A DNA stretch of 64,000 nt from Persicaria tinctoria (GCA_037127255.1 JBANSL010000009.1:33563475-33627474), one strand, 5' to 3'; counted from the first letter of the stretch, positions 32,207-44,186 are shown. The notes: generated from the letters alone by a model not told the origin. A program made the numbers and translations.

Positions 32207-35114
32207 TTGAGCAACAAGCCTTGCTTTGTTCCTCACGATCTTACCATTCTCATCTAGCTTGTTTCGAAATACCCATTGCGTGCCAATGACTGATGATGCT
32301 TTGGCCTAGGCTTCAAGGTCCAGACTTTGTTCCTTTAAAATTCGTTAAGCTCACTTTGCATAGCAATGATCCAGCCTGGCTCTTGAAGGGCCTCATCTAC
32401 CTTCTTTGATTCTATAAGAGAAACAAGCGCGTGAAAAGCACAAAGATCTTTAAATTTAGAATGAGTTTGAACACTACATGTAGGGTCAGAGATGATATCC
32501 TTTAATGAGTGTGATGAAGAGTATTTGAATTTTCTTTTGCTAGTCTCAACTCCTTGATTCGTCACACCGGTAGGATTGATTTGTGATACATCTTACTCCA
32601 TGGATCTGTTAGGTTCAGTTACAGCAGTTTCTGACGTTTCATCACTGTTGGATTGGACACCAAGGGCTTTGGACGAATCTTCAACACCTTGGGACAATTC
32701 TTCAGTGTTGAGAATATGTTCCTGCATGTTCCTTTTCTCTATGTTCTTGGTGGTAGCATCATCACCTTCATCGTTCTCTTTGATGTCCATCTCAGGTAGT
32801 CCTCTTACAAGCCTTTTGGACACAAGATTCTGTAGTGTATGTGGGCTCACATGACCGAGTCTCCTGTGCCAGAGCTTTGGATCGTCCGTCAAAGCCTTTA
32901 GACAGGTTAAGCTTCCTTGTTCCACTTGCTCGGCATTCACAGCATAGATGTTGTTATAACGATATGCAGTTAGAACTACTTCACTTGTATCTTCTATGCG
33001 AACTAGACATCTTTTCTTGTTAAATCCAACATCATTACCACTATCACATAAGTGAGAAACACTAAGCAAATTATACTTCAAACCATTAACAAGATAAACA
33101 TTTTTAATACTATGGTTGTGATCACTCCCAACACTACCAATACCAACGATGTCACACTTTCCTTTGTCACCAAGAGTGATTGCTCCAGTGGATTGCTTCT
33201 TTAGATCATGAAAGAGAGAACTCTTCCCACTCATATGCCTCGAGCATCCACTATCAATAATCCATTTTTGCTCTTTTACCTTGGTGATCTCCTGCAAAAC
33301 AAAAATCAACCTTTGGGTCTAGACCAGTAAGCAAATTTAGATCCTTTATTGGGATAAACCATATTTGGTAAAATAGTGCCTTTGGGGACCCAAACTTGCG
33401 TTATCCGTTCTTTTCTCAAGTGAACAGGAAACATATTGCGAATAATATGAGGATCATTTCTTCTATAGGGGCAGGTCTCTCTTACATGCCCCTTTCTCGC
33501 ACAGTGGTGACATATAGGAGAGGTTCTGCTTCCTTTTGCCTTCACAAAAGTGGTAATGTGTTGCTTCTTTAAAAACCTCGGGTTGTAACCAATACCACTT
33601 ATGTTTAGAGAACTTTATTGCTCACCCAACATCCTATCAAGAGTGCCCTTGGACTTGGTAAAACTTATGAGGGCTGTCTGTTGGTCTTGAATCTTATTAT
33701 TCAGGGAGATCTTCTCGTTCTCTAAGTCATGATGTTCACTTCTCAGAGACGAGAGATCTTGCTTAAGTTCAGATTTCTCTGAGTCAAGACTATTGACTTT
33801 AATGTCAAGACCTGAATAAGAAGTTTCAAGACTTTTGACCCGCCTAGACAGTTCCTCAATAGTTCTTTCCTGGTCCACGGTTTTCTTGATAAGAGTGTTA
33901 GTTTAGGCAATAAGTTTCTCTTAATTGGCAATCATATTAGAAAGGAATTCCGATAGTACCTCTTTTGGACTTTCCATGAGCTCTCTTACAGTTACCTCGA
34001 GTTGCTCATCATGGGATTCATCTCATGTGGCCATGAGACAAAGGTTGGCCTTTTCATCATCGGAATTTGAGTCACCCGAGTCGGAATCACTCCAAGTTGC
34101 CACCATGGCTTTCTTTTTCCATCTATCACCTTTCTTGAACTGGCACTTCGTCTTTTGAGGCAATCTTTCACTAGATGGTCTGTTTCACCACATTCAAAAT
34201 AAGACAAAGGTTTAGTTTTCTTGTCATATTTGTTGTATTGAGACTTACCTCGAAATTTAGAAGACTCTAATCCATCTTTGTTGTTGAATTGCTTCTTCAT
34301 CTTGAGGATTCGAGAAAGACCCCTTGTAATGAGATCAAAGGGATCATCCTCATCATCATCCTCATCTTCAGAATCAGACACATCTTTGGGCTCATCCTTC
34401 TTAGACTTGAGCGCCAAGTTTTTAGTGCTTGCTGGGAGTTCTCTATCGTCTTCATTGAGAATCATCTCATGTGTGATAAACTTCCCAAGCAAGTCATCAA
34501 GGGGCAGAGTGGTGAGATCTTGGGCTTCCTCTATAGCTGTCACTTTAGAGCCCCATTTGTCTTTCGGGAGACACCTCAATATCTTCCTCACTTTTTCAAC
34601 GTTCTTAAAGCTTTTGCCGAGAGAGTCAAGGAAGTTGGTGATTTCTTTGAACCGTGTGAACATTGCCTTAATAGACTCATCAGGCTTCATTTTGAAAAGT
34701 TCATACTTTTCGAAGGAAGATGCTGATCTTGGTGTCCTTCCCTTGGCTAGTTCCTTCGTAGGTGACAACCAACTTTTCCCAAATCTCTTTAGCTGACCTA
34801 CAAGATGAAATACGGTTAAACTCATCAGTGCTAAGACCACAATAAAGTAAGTTAATAGCCCTGTAGTTTTTGGAGACGAGTTCAAGATCCGCTTGGATGA
34901 ATTCAGCCTTGGTCTTCGCGACTTTGGTTCCATTTGGTCCGTCTTTCACTGGAATCTTCAGACCATTCTCTATAATGTTCCAAAGTTCCAGATCTTGATC
35001 TATAATGAACATTTTCATCAAGGACCTCCAGTGGACGAAGTTGTTTCCTACAAAGAGTGGTGGTCTAATGGTATACCTCCCTTGTGCAAATCCTCCGCTT
35101 GCTTCACCAGACAT
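32207..35114 (-). pseudogene. copia C gag, protease and integrase N-terminus, with internal deletions
   Basis: On the minus strand: gag N-terminus GRYTIRPPLFVGNNFVHWRS (35114-34701); gag core in another frame (34933-33992) with a degenerate knuckle where the first Cys is Tyr (YFECGETDHLVKDC); a coiled-coil segment (33878-33615); a good knuckle CHHCARKGHVRETC (about 33510); and protease WIIDSGCSRHMSG with GAG-pre-integrase LWHRRLGHVSPHTLQ (33309-32593). It then jumps from PEMDIKEN directly to the linker after integrase, so the integrase core is deleted. The last part (32565-32207) is the start of reverse transcriptase (WIIAMQSELNEF, TQWVFRNKLDENGKIVRNKA) and stops at gypsy B. Several frame changes disable it. 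Confidence 0.88.
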
Positions 35115-35158
35115 GATAAAAAACTCACAAGATTGTTAGATCAAAAGCAGTGAGTAAA

Positions 35159-35170
35159 GATCTGATACCA
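35159..35170 (-). other. primer-binding site of copia C
   Basis: The minus strand reads TGGTATCAGATC, one mismatch to the initiator-Met site, two bases from the LTR. Confidence 0.85.
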
Positions 35171-35172
35171 AT

Positions 35173-36246
35173 TGAAGGTTCGATAATGTAAAACAAAGTA
35201 ATATAGAAATACTCTAAAAGGGGGGTTGAATAGAGTATGCCGGATTTTCGCAGATAATCTCAAGACTTTTGAAGCACTGGCAAAACCCTTTGAGATTAGA
35301 CGTAATTCTTTCTTCTGGCAAACCTGAATCACAATAGAGTTATACAATTCGAAACAAGTGCGGAAATATGGTAAAGCAACAAGTAAAGGACGCAATGAAT
35401 TGTTAACGAGGTTCGGCACGAACTTGGCCTACATCCCCGCCTAGAGTTCTTCCACAACCCTATGATTCAATCGGCTTTTATTGATTCACAAGACTTAGGA
35501 TCCTAATAGCTCACCGAGAAGCCTCTCTCCTATACAATTGCAATCTAGTCAACTCACATTCCCTTGGAGTCCTAGACCAATCTAGAAGAGCCCCACCTTT
35601 CTCAGCTATCTAGTACAATCCTCTTACACTTAGTGAATCAATCGCCTAGTGTCCACATCCTGAATTATAAACTCTCGAGTATAACACTCTCTCAGAAATA
35701 TATCCTATAAGCTCACTGTGTAACTCTCAAATGATTTGAAACAAAATATAGGACTCTTAAGAACAAGCAGAGAGAGAACACGAAGAAGAGAGAAGTATGC
35801 TTGAAGACTGAGTGCGAAGTAGAGCGTTGATGTGTAAGAATTCGTCCGTCTTCCTTCTCTTCTTCATCTCCTTTATATAGTGAAGATTATCGGCGCCACT
35901 TGAGGAAGGAATCTTCTCCAATGGCTAACTTGGATTATGGCTTGCGGGTGGATCTTTGAGATCTTCTAAACTGGAAAATTCTAAAGCCACAATCTTTCCG
36001 ATTTTATTCTCCACGTTATTCAGCCTAAGGAAGGAGATGTTATGCGAAAAGCTTCCTGGAATGTTAGTGCATATATAATAATATCTGGAAGCATATAATA
36101 ACATATAATAATATTCGGACATAATATAATAAAGTACAGGTTTTGTGTTTCATCAACACAGTTGTAGCTTCAAGACCTTTGACACAAACTGTCTTTCAAA
36201 GCCTTTGAAACTAATTCCGATTTTCATCAAGGGAGTGGAGTTATCA
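35173..36246 (-). repeat. 5' LTR of copia C
   Basis: Homologous to 19450-20497 along its length, with scattered substitutions and one indel of about 25 bp. It ends GAGTTATCA followed by the target repeat ATTTT. Confidence 0.92.
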
Positions 36247-36251
36247 ATTTT

Positions 36252-38883
36252 GTTATGATCTTGTAGAAAAATGTATTGAATGTCCCGGAAGGCTACAAAG
36301 AGGTTTGCTTGAGAACATGCAACAGCATGTGGAAGGATTTCAAGTCAAAAACGAAGAAAAACTTCTTCACCCCGTTTAAAAATGATCCAAACCTCGCCTC
36401 GAAGCACCATCCGAAGGTTCTACCAGAGCAGTGGGTTTCGCTTATTGGATATTGGCGTACTGATGAGGCTATGGTTTGCTTTTCTTACCAAAATGTATTT
36501 CGATCAGTTACATTATGTTATCGCCCTTTTTATTGTCTGGTGTTCTAACCTCTATTATTACCATCGCCTTTTTGTGTGCTGGTGTTCTAATCTCTACTAT
36601 TACCCTTTATATATATAGGCACAAGCAAAGCAAAACTCCAAGAATCGAGATAGGCATAGACCATCACAAGTGACTGGACGAAAGTCGTTTGCCGAAGTAA
36701 AATATGAGGTACGTATGTATTTGTCCCTTGGTTGTTGTTTCCCTCTTCATAATTGACTTGCACTTATAACTTGCTGTTGTTTTCCTGAGTAGCTTCAAAA
36801 AAGTGGCCAACCCGTTGATAAAATGAGTGTGTGGATCAAACCTCGCAAAACAGATGACCCAGATGTTATTGTAGCCATCGTAAGTTCAACCTACCTAGCT
36901 GTACACATCCCTCCCTTCCTTTTTTTTTTGTCTCAGTTTCTCTTCTTTTTCCTTTTTCGATCTCTTTTAAAGTATGATGTCTTTCTTGCTATCCAATTAT
37001 CCTGCATTTGTATGCATTTGTCCTTTCTTTCTAGTTTCTATATATGCTTTTGTGAATGTATATATAGAGATGCTGTTTTTTTCAACAATGAAGCAGGCTG
37101 AAGTGAATGCAAATTTAAAATACAAGGGTGGGGTTTGGGAAGTGATGCAAATGCAGGATAGTATAGACAAACCAACCAAATTTCGAGGAAGCTTTTATCC
37201 TTTTGTTACGCTAAAATTCTCCCTCAACAGCTATATAATAAATGAACAAATGGGATATGAATGCCCAATATGACCTAATGCAGTACCCATCAAGAGCTCT
37301 GTAATTTCATGTGTGTGTTTTATTATTGTAGAAAGGCTACAACGACCTCTTGAGTAAGGAACCTGAGGATCAGCAAGAACTTGTAGCAGTCAAGGATAAG
37401 ATATTCCATGAAATTATTGGAGATGATGGTCATGGGTATTGTCGGACTTATGGCTGTAGTGCCCCTCCTCTGCTGGTTCATACTGGATCATCAAGCACCC
37501 CTGCTAGCAATGACAACATGATCCAAAAGCCCGTCGATAAGTTAGCTGAGACTGCAGAAACTTTTGACAAGAAACTCGATGCTCTTAGAGATGAAATGAT
37601 GCTGGCTATGAGGACCACTGATAGGGTCACTGCACCCTCCGAATGTTCTACCAGATCAGTGGGTTTCGCTTATTGGATATTGGCGTACTGATGAGGCTAT
37701 GGTTTGCTTTTCTTACCAAAATGTATTTCGATCAGTTACATTATGTTATCGCCCTTTTTATTGTCTGGTGTTCTAACCTCTATTATTACCATCGCCTTTT
37801 TATGTGCTGGTGTTCTAATCTCTACTATTACCCTTTATATATATAGGCACAAGCAAAGCAAAACTCCAAGAATCGAGATAGGCATGGACCATCACAAGTG
37901 ACTGGACGAAAGTCGTTTGCCGAAGTAAAATATGAGGTACGTATGTATTTGTCCCTTGGTTGTTGTTTCCCTCTTCATAATTGACTTGCACTTGTAACTT
38001 GTTGTTGTTTTCCTAAGTAGCTTCAAAAAAGTGGCCAACCCGTTGATAAAATGAGTGTGTGGATCAAACCTCGTAAAACAGATGACCCAGATGTTATTGT
38101 AGCCATCGTAAGTTCAACCTACCTAGCTGTACACATCCCTCCCTTCCTTTTTTTTGTCTCAGTGTCTCTTCTTTTTCCTTTTTCGATCTCTTTTAAAGTA
38201 TGATGTCTTTCTTGCTTTCCAATTATCCTGCATTTGTATGCATTTGTCCTTTCTTTCTAGTTTCTCTATATGCTTTTGTGAATGTATATATAGAGATGCT
38301 GTTTTTTTTCAACAATGAAGCAGGCTGAAGTGAATTCAAATTTAAAATACAAGGGTGGGGTTTGGGAAGTGATGCAAATGCAGGATAGTATAGACAAACC
38401 AACCAAATTTCGAGGAAGCTTTTATCCTTTTGTTACGCTAAAATTCTCCCTCAACAGCTATATAATAAATGAACAAATGGGATATGAATGCCCAATATGA
38501 CCTAATGCAGTGCCCATCAAGAGCTCTATAATTTCATGTGTGTGTTTTATTATTGTAGAAAGACTACAATGACCTCTTGAGTAAGGAACCTGAGGATCAG
38601 CAAGAACTTGTAGCAGTCAAGGACAAGATATTCCATGAAATTATTGGAGATGATGGTCATGGGTATTGTCGGACTTATGGTTGTAGTGCCCCTCCTCGGC
38701 TGGTTCATATTGGATCATCAAGCACCCCTGCTAGCAATGACAATTTGATCCAAAAGCCCGTCGATAAGTTAGCTGAGGCTGCAGAAACGTTTGACAAGAA
38801 ACTCGATGCTCTTAGAGATGAAATGATGCTGGCTATGGGGACCACTGATAGGGTCACTGCTTATACCATGTGGAATCAAATAT
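36252..38883 (+). pseudogene. CACTA TNPA-like gene, 3' part, with a 1.2-kb internal tandem duplication
   Basis: After the acceptor GATCTTGTAG, the exon reads LNVPEGYKEVCLRTCNSMWK and ends LPEQWVSLIGYWRTDEA. Later exons follow with GT-AG introns: AQAKQNSKNRDRHRPSQVTG; LQKSGQPVDKMSVWIKPRK; AEVNANLKYKGGVWEVMQMQ; and KGYNDLLSKEPEDQQELVAV with IFHEIIGDDGHGYCRTYGCS. This exon series is the C-terminal half of Transposase_24/TNPA-type proteins. The series from LPEQW onward is present twice in tandem, and an in-frame stop follows MGYECPI in both copies, so the product would be broken or alternatively spliced. Confidence 0.85.
36411..38860 (+). repeat. tandem duplication, unit 1,228 bp, covering the TNPA 3' exons
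   Basis: Copy 1 spans 36411-37638 and copy 2 spans 37639-38860. They differ at only scattered positions by eye, including in introns, so the duplication is recent relative to the rest of the element. The junction at 37634-37648 fuses GGGTCACTGC to CCGAATGTTC. Copy 2 continues instead into TTATACCATGTGG. Confidence 0.95.
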
Positions 38884-39769
38884 AGGTTTGTTAGCATTTT
38901 AGTGGAATTAACTATCTTGGAACTGAATATAATCAATTTTTTTTTAGGGATTTGCCTCACTCTCACTCAGAATAATAAGAACGAAGACTTATCAGCTCCT
39001 ACTCTATTATAGACAATAAGTTTTCATCTACGTACTAATTTTATGTGTTACTATTTTGAAGTCTTGAACCATTCCTTTCGAAACTTATCCCAATTATGTG
39101 TTTTTGGATTGTAAACAACAAGTGTTCATCTAAAGGAGTCCATATGAGATGAAGAACTTGACTTATCTCCTACTGGTGATGATCATCATAACGGGTCAAC
39201 CACATTCAAGGATGGAGTTGAAGAACTTGACTTATCTCCTACTGGCGGTGATCATCAGAACGGGTCACCCACATTAATGGATGGAGATGAAAAACACTCT
39301 AATGAATGATATGGTCAGGTGCTCTACTAGCTATCGAAATCAAACTATGAAAAACAACTTGTTATGCTTTGTTTTGCTACATGTGTCATTACCGGAAACT
39401 GGAACTTGGCATTGGCAATGTTAAAGTTGTTATGCTTTGTTTTGGAAATGGGGTTTAGACTTTTGTTTTGCTACTGAATGACATGGTCAGGTGCTCTACT
39501 AGCTTTGGATTGCTACATGTAACAACTTGTTATGCTTTGTTATGGAAATGGGGTTTAGACTTTTGTTTGGCGTATGCGTATGGTATGTATTTTTGCTTGG
39601 CGTTGATCTATTTGGGAAATGATTCTAGCCCATGTATTGCTTTCCTTACAGCTGCGTGGGATGAATATAGAAATAGGAAAACGGGGATAAAAAGACAGAA
39701 CACATGGCAACGACATCTAGCCGTCGTAATTGGGGGGATGCATATAGATTTAGAAAGATCGTCCAGCCA
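38884..39769 (+). other. CACTA 1 right internal region, short tandem repeats, no gene
   Basis: A 69-bp unit starting GAAGAACTTGACTTATCTCC is repeated at 39151 and 39220. Further on, TGACATGGTCAGGTGCTCTA (around 39310 and 39480) and a TTATGGAAATGGGGTTTAG-type segment (around 39440 and 39540) each occur twice. No coding signal beyond the end of TNPA. Confidence 0.6.
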
Positions 39770-40252
39770 AATAGGTTAGCCACGGCACCTAGTCGTGGAA
39801 AATGTTGAAATAAATGCGCCAAAAAATGGTGGAACATTTTGGCTCTGAATATCTTTTACCCACGGCATTGACCGTTGCAATATATGACGCCAAATTTTGG
39901 TGGGAAATTTCGTTCCCTGGCGGCTTCGACTTTTTTGCCACGGCAGCTACCGTCGAAAAGTTGGCGCCAAACTATGGTGGGAACTCTAGCTCTATTGGTG
40001 CCATATTAAATGTTTGCCACGGCCATCCACCGTCGCTCGCATCAGGGCTATAGTTGAGCTACAGACACCCGTCGCTTAACCGTGGCTAGGACGTTCGCCA
40101 CGGTTGTTGTCGTTGCCCCTAACTTTTTGCCACCGCGGGTTTGGTTACGCCTTAGTTGTCGTGGCTACAGCCGTTGCTAGCCCCTTTTGGCCACAACAAA
40201 TTCACTTTGTGCCACAGGATCAAGTCGTTGCTAATATGTTTTTTTTGTAGTG
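39770..40252 (+). repeat. right subterminal repeats and terminal inverted repeat of CACTA 1
   Basis: Many GCCACGGC, CCGTCG, CCGTTGC and CCGTGGC words run from 39779 to the end, matching the vocabulary of the left end. The terminus is the complement of the left CACTAC end. Confidence 0.88.
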
Positions 40253-40255
40253 CTA

Positions 40256-43200
40256 ACAACCACATGTCTACAAATATCTCCTTGTTCACCAATTGTGTGC
40301 CCATCAAGAGACCTTTCTCAGTCACTTTGCCTACTGGTTCTTCTTTGCTAGTTGACACCATGGGCAGTGTTTGATTGGGGGATAGTTTGCACTTGAAGAA
40401 GGTTTTGTATGTACTCTACTTCAAGTGCAACTTGCTCTTGATTGGAAAACTTATAAGGGAAACTAGGAGACCAGTTTTGTTCATACCACATTTGTGTATA
40501 TTGCAGAATGTGCAGGGCAAGAAACCTCTCAAGCCTGGAAGATGTGAAAGAGGCCTATATTTCCTAGAGAGAAAAGTTGTAGAAGTGGTGGTTTCCTCTG
40601 GTGCTTCTCACTCTGTTGATGATACTGTAATAAATGCTTAGACATGACATACTCGTCTTGGCCACTTAACTGGTCCTAAGTTAGCTCATGTATTTCCTCA
40701 GTTACCTACTATAGATACTCTAGCTCCTTGTGACATTTGTGCAAGGGCTAGGCATTATCGTTTGTCTTTTCCTAAGAGCAATGCAACTACCAAACCTTTT
40801 CAGCTTTTGCAGATTGATGTGTGGGGACCGTTCCAAGTTCACACCTACAATGTCAATAGATATTTTATCACCATTGTTGATGATTTTAGCAAATGCACAT
40901 GGGCTCATCTGATAGGCTGCAAGGGTAATGCTTTGGTTGTGATTAAGGTGTTTGTTGCTATGATTGAGACACAGTTTGAGAGAAAAGTCCTTTCTATCAG
41001 AACTGACAATGCTCAAGAGCTAGGATTGAGTAAGGCTTCTTCCGAGTTTTTTAAGAGCAAAGGAAGTGCTCATCGCACATTATGTGTGGCCGCTCCTCAA
41101 CAAAATGGTGTTGTGGAAAGGAAGCACAAACACATTTTGAAGGTGGCTAGGGCCTTACTCTTCCAATCCATGCTACCCCTAAAGTATTGGGAGAAGCTGT
41201 CTTGATAGCTGTTCATATTATCAACCAGCTTTCGAGTAAAGTGTTGTAAGGTAAAAGTCCTTTTGAGACTCTGTGCAAGAGAAAGCCAAGTTATGCAGAG
41301 CATCAAAGCTTTGGTTGCTTGTGTTACTGCTCAACACTCAAGCAAGGACACCACAAATTTATGCCTCGTGCCTCTCCATGTGTGTTTCTTGGGTTCCCTA
41401 CATGCACTAAGGGCTACAGAGTTTTGAATCTGGACACTCACATGGTTGAAGTTTCAAGGGATGCAATGTTTTTTGAGGATCGATTTCCTTACAAAGATGC
41501 ATCTCCCTCTAAATCCATGTGGCCTACCAATCCTATGGTCATTCATGATGATGATGATCCACCAGGCAATCCCAATCTTATGCCCTCACCTTTTTCAGTT
41601 CCCATTCCTTTTGTAGCACCACTTTCAAATACTCTTGCACCTCATCGTTCGACCAGAATATCTCACCCTCCTTCCCATCTTCATGAATATGTTTGTAATC
41701 ATGTTGATGAGCATCCCACAGTTTGCTGTCATACCATCACCACTACATTACAACTGGGCACTAATAATCTCTCCCCAGTTTTACCTTTTCATGAACCACA
41801 AACATATCAAGATGCTCGTCGTTTTTCAGTATGGGACGCTGCCATGAGGGATGAATTCAAAGCCCCGGAGATGAACAATACATGGAAGATTGTTCCCTTA
41901 CCCAGAGGTTCTCGCCTAATAGGTTGTTGTTGGGTCTACAAAATCAAACATAGGGCAGATGGGTCTATAGAGCGATACAAATCTCGGCTAGTGGTGAGAG
42001 GCTTCACCCAGAGGGAGGGAATCGACTACACTGAGATGTTCTCACCAGTTGTTCAGATGACAACAATTCGAGCATTGGTAACTGTAACAGCTAAGAACAG
42101 ATGGTCATTGTTGCAATTGGACGTCAACAACGCCTTCTTGCACGGTGATATTCACGAGATAGTGTACATGATAATCCCTCAAGGCATGTTTGCAGCTCCA
42201 GGTCATGTGTGTCTCCTTAAGAAATCGTTATATGGGCTCAAGCAAGCATCACGACAGTGGTATGCAAAGCTCTCTCATGAGCCATGTTCAATCCTTGAAC
42301 GATTATTCATTGTTCATAAAACATGACATGTACAAGGTTACAGATGTATCCGTCTATGTGGATGACATTCTCATGACATGGACTGATTTGGAAGAAATGA
42401 ATCACATCAAAGGCTTCCTGAATGATGAGTTTAGAATCAAAGATCTTGGGCAACTGAGTTTGTTTCTGGGGATGGAGTTTGTTCATAGTGAAGAGGGGAT
42501 CTTCATTAGCCAGAAGCGATTCATCCCAAACACCTTGGTTGAGTTTAATTGTACAGAAGCAGCCCCAGCTAGTAGTTCTCTATTGACAGATACCAAGTTG
42601 ATAGTTTATGGAGGGGAACTACTGAGTAATCCCACTGAATATAGGAAGATTGTGGGAAAGTTGAATATCATCACTCACACTCGCCCTGACATCTGCTTCG
42701 CAGTGCTATTTCTCAAGCAATTCATGAAGAGTCCTTGTGACAACCATTTTGAAGCAGCATTGAAGACATTGAGATATCTCAAAAGTACACAACACATGTC
42801 CTTGTTCTTATCACGCAATGATGGTTTTGAACTCCAAGCCTATTGTGATGCCGATTGGGCATCATGCCCACTTACTCGACGCTCAGTGAGCGGATATGTT
42901 ATTCTCCTGGGAGGAAGCCTCAGTTCGTGGAAATCAAATAAGCAAAACACGGTTTCATTGTCTTCAACAGAAGCAAAGTACCGATCAATACGAAGAGTAT
43001 GCACTGAATTTGTGTGGTTGACAAGGCTTTTGTCCGAATTGGGGGTTTCTGCAATCACACCAATACCAGTGAAGTGTGACAATTAAGTTGCCATACATAT
43101 TGCCAGGAATCCCGTGTTTCATGAGCGAACAAAACATGTTGAGCTTGATTGTCACTATGTGCGAGAGAAGGTCCTTGAAGGCCTGATTGCTCTTCGTCAT

Positions 43201-43308
43201 GTCGCCACAAAAGATCAGATTTCTGATGTTCTTACAAAACCCTTGCCTGGTCTGTCATTTCCTCCGGTGATGAGCAATCTTGGGATTGCAGAGCTCCCAC
43301 AAGCTTAA
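40256..43308 (+). pseudogene. copia A pol (integrase, reverse transcriptase, RNase H), broken
   Basis: Continues copia A after the CACTA. GAG-pre-integrase HTRLGHLTGPKLAH with CDIC (about 40645-40745). Integrase catalytic residues in LLQIDVWGPF, IRTDNAQEL and AAPQQNGVVERKHKH (about 40805-41130). Reverse transcriptase [20 protein letters not shown]...[13 protein letters not shown] (about 41930-42150) and YVDD (42355-42366). RNase H YCDADWASCPLTRRSVSGY...LSSTEAKY (about 42838-42985), ending DVLTKPLPG near 43250. Stops and shifts occur near 40373, 40641, 41205, 42326 and 43086, so no polyprotein can be made. Confidence 0.93.
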
Positions 43309-43315
43309 AGAGGGG
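43307..43315 (+). other. polypurine tract of copia A
   Basis: AAAGAGGGG directly before the 3' LTR. Confidence 0.85.
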
Positions 43316-43552
43316 TGTTGGAGATGACATAACCAGGTTTGTTAGTTTGTTTCAAGTGGTTAGTGTGGGCTTAGTCCAATATATAGAATTTTTTATAGGC
43401 CTATTCATGTTAAGCCCAATATAAATGCACTTGTATATGCAGTTCTGAATAATCAAGAAACAAACATTCATTTTCCCTCTCTTTCGTCTCCATTGTTGAA
43501 CCCACCTAAGCTTCCATAGCTTGGTGGTGATTTCGTTTCCTCAATTTCTTCA
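43316..43552 (+). repeat. 3' LTR of copia A
   Basis: Begins TGTTGGAGATGAC and ends TTTCTTCA. Homologous to 5888-6129. Followed by the target site CATAA. Confidence 0.92.
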
Positions 43553-43557
43553 CATAA

Positions 43558-43763
43558 ACACTCATGCACGCGAATAGAGACCAAAACAATCTCATGTTGT
43601 AGCACATAATTCGGCGGGCTACTCTTATTGCTAGTTGGTTTTAGGATGAAATCTCACTCGACTTATGTATTAAACTACTAGCGCATATACACTCATGCAC
43701 ACGATTTTCGATCATGGGTTCCAATGAAAAAAAATTAATATGTGAGTATAAAATCGTTGCATG
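43558..43763. other. short interval between copia A and CACTA 2
   Basis: CACTCATGCAC followed by a CGA-rich word occurs twice (about 43559 and 43690). No gene seen. The end ATG (43761-43763) is the target site of CACTA 2. Confidence 0.5.
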
Positions 43764-44184
43764 CACTACTACATTAAGAGGCTTTTGTGGTGCCCAGATT
43801 TAAACCGTCATATAAAGGGTCAAATCCGCCACTTAAAGTCTAAGGTAGCGGTTTTTTTATCGCTACATTAGCTCGCGCTACCTTAGCTCAAATGTGGCGG
43901 TTATTTAACCCAAATGTAGCGGAATTTAGGCAATGAAATTAACCGCCACATTAGACTAAAAAACCGTCACAATGACCTAATGTAGCGGTTTTCTCCAAGG
44001 TGTTAAATTGTTTAAGGTGGCGGTTTGTAAGGCTTTAGTGGCGGTTTTGGGGGTCATAAGTGGCAGCTTTTAAGGGTTTAAGTGGCGGTTTTGAGAGTCA
44101 CAATATTGTGGCGGGTTTAGCTGGCGGTTTTGTGGTTGTTTTTGACATTAATTGCCGGTTTGTGGTTGGGCTTAAGTGGCCTGT

Positions 44185-44186
<2 letters not shown>

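Larger units (their letters stand above)
19450..36246 (-). mobile_element. SIRE-like Ty1/copia retrotransposon C, interrupted by gypsy B
   Basis: LTRs of about 1.05 kb (19450-20497 and 35173-36246) bound a minus-strand gag-pol. The target site ATTTT is duplicated (19445-19449 and 36247-36251). Without the gypsy insertion the element is about 6.6 kb. It lacks the integrase core and most of the reverse transcriptase, so it is a non-autonomous or dying copy. The long coiled-coil gag and the DSGCSRHM protease motif point to the SIRE/Maximus type of lineage; that lineage call is tentative. Confidence 0.93.
7300..40252 (+). mobile_element. large CACTA (En/Spm) transposon 1, 32,953 bp including nested insertions
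   Basis: The ends are inverted: CACTACAAAAAAAAACATAT at 7300 and its near-exact complement at the right end (ATATGTTTTTTTTGTAGTG, to 40252). The shared terminal repeat extends to TTAGC, about 23 bp. The target site CTA is duplicated (7297-7299 and 40253-40255), the 3-bp duplication expected for CACTA, and it lies inside copia A protease. Subterminal regions are packed with GCCACGGC-type words. Internally it encodes remnants of TNP2-like and TNPA-like proteins, the two hallmark CACTA products. About 16.8 kb is the later copia C insertion and about 4.5 kb a Helitron. Confidence 0.95.
5888..43552 (+). mobile_element. Ty1/copia retrotransposon A, split by the 33-kb CACTA insertion
   Basis: Two related LTRs (5888-6129 and 43316-43552) bound gag on the left and pol on the right, all on the plus strand. 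Removing the CACTA insertion leaves about 4.7 kb, a normal copia size. The flanking target sites are CATAC (5883-5887) and CATAA (43553-43557), four of five matching. The LTRs differ by roughly twenty substitutions by eye plus a 6-bp indel, so this is an old copy, consistent with its outermost place in the nest. Coding frames carry several stops and shifts. Confidence 0.92.

Noticed and set aside
33925..34796. Plus-strand frames, Ser/Leu-rich
   Set aside because: They are antisense shadows of the copia C gag on the minus strand.
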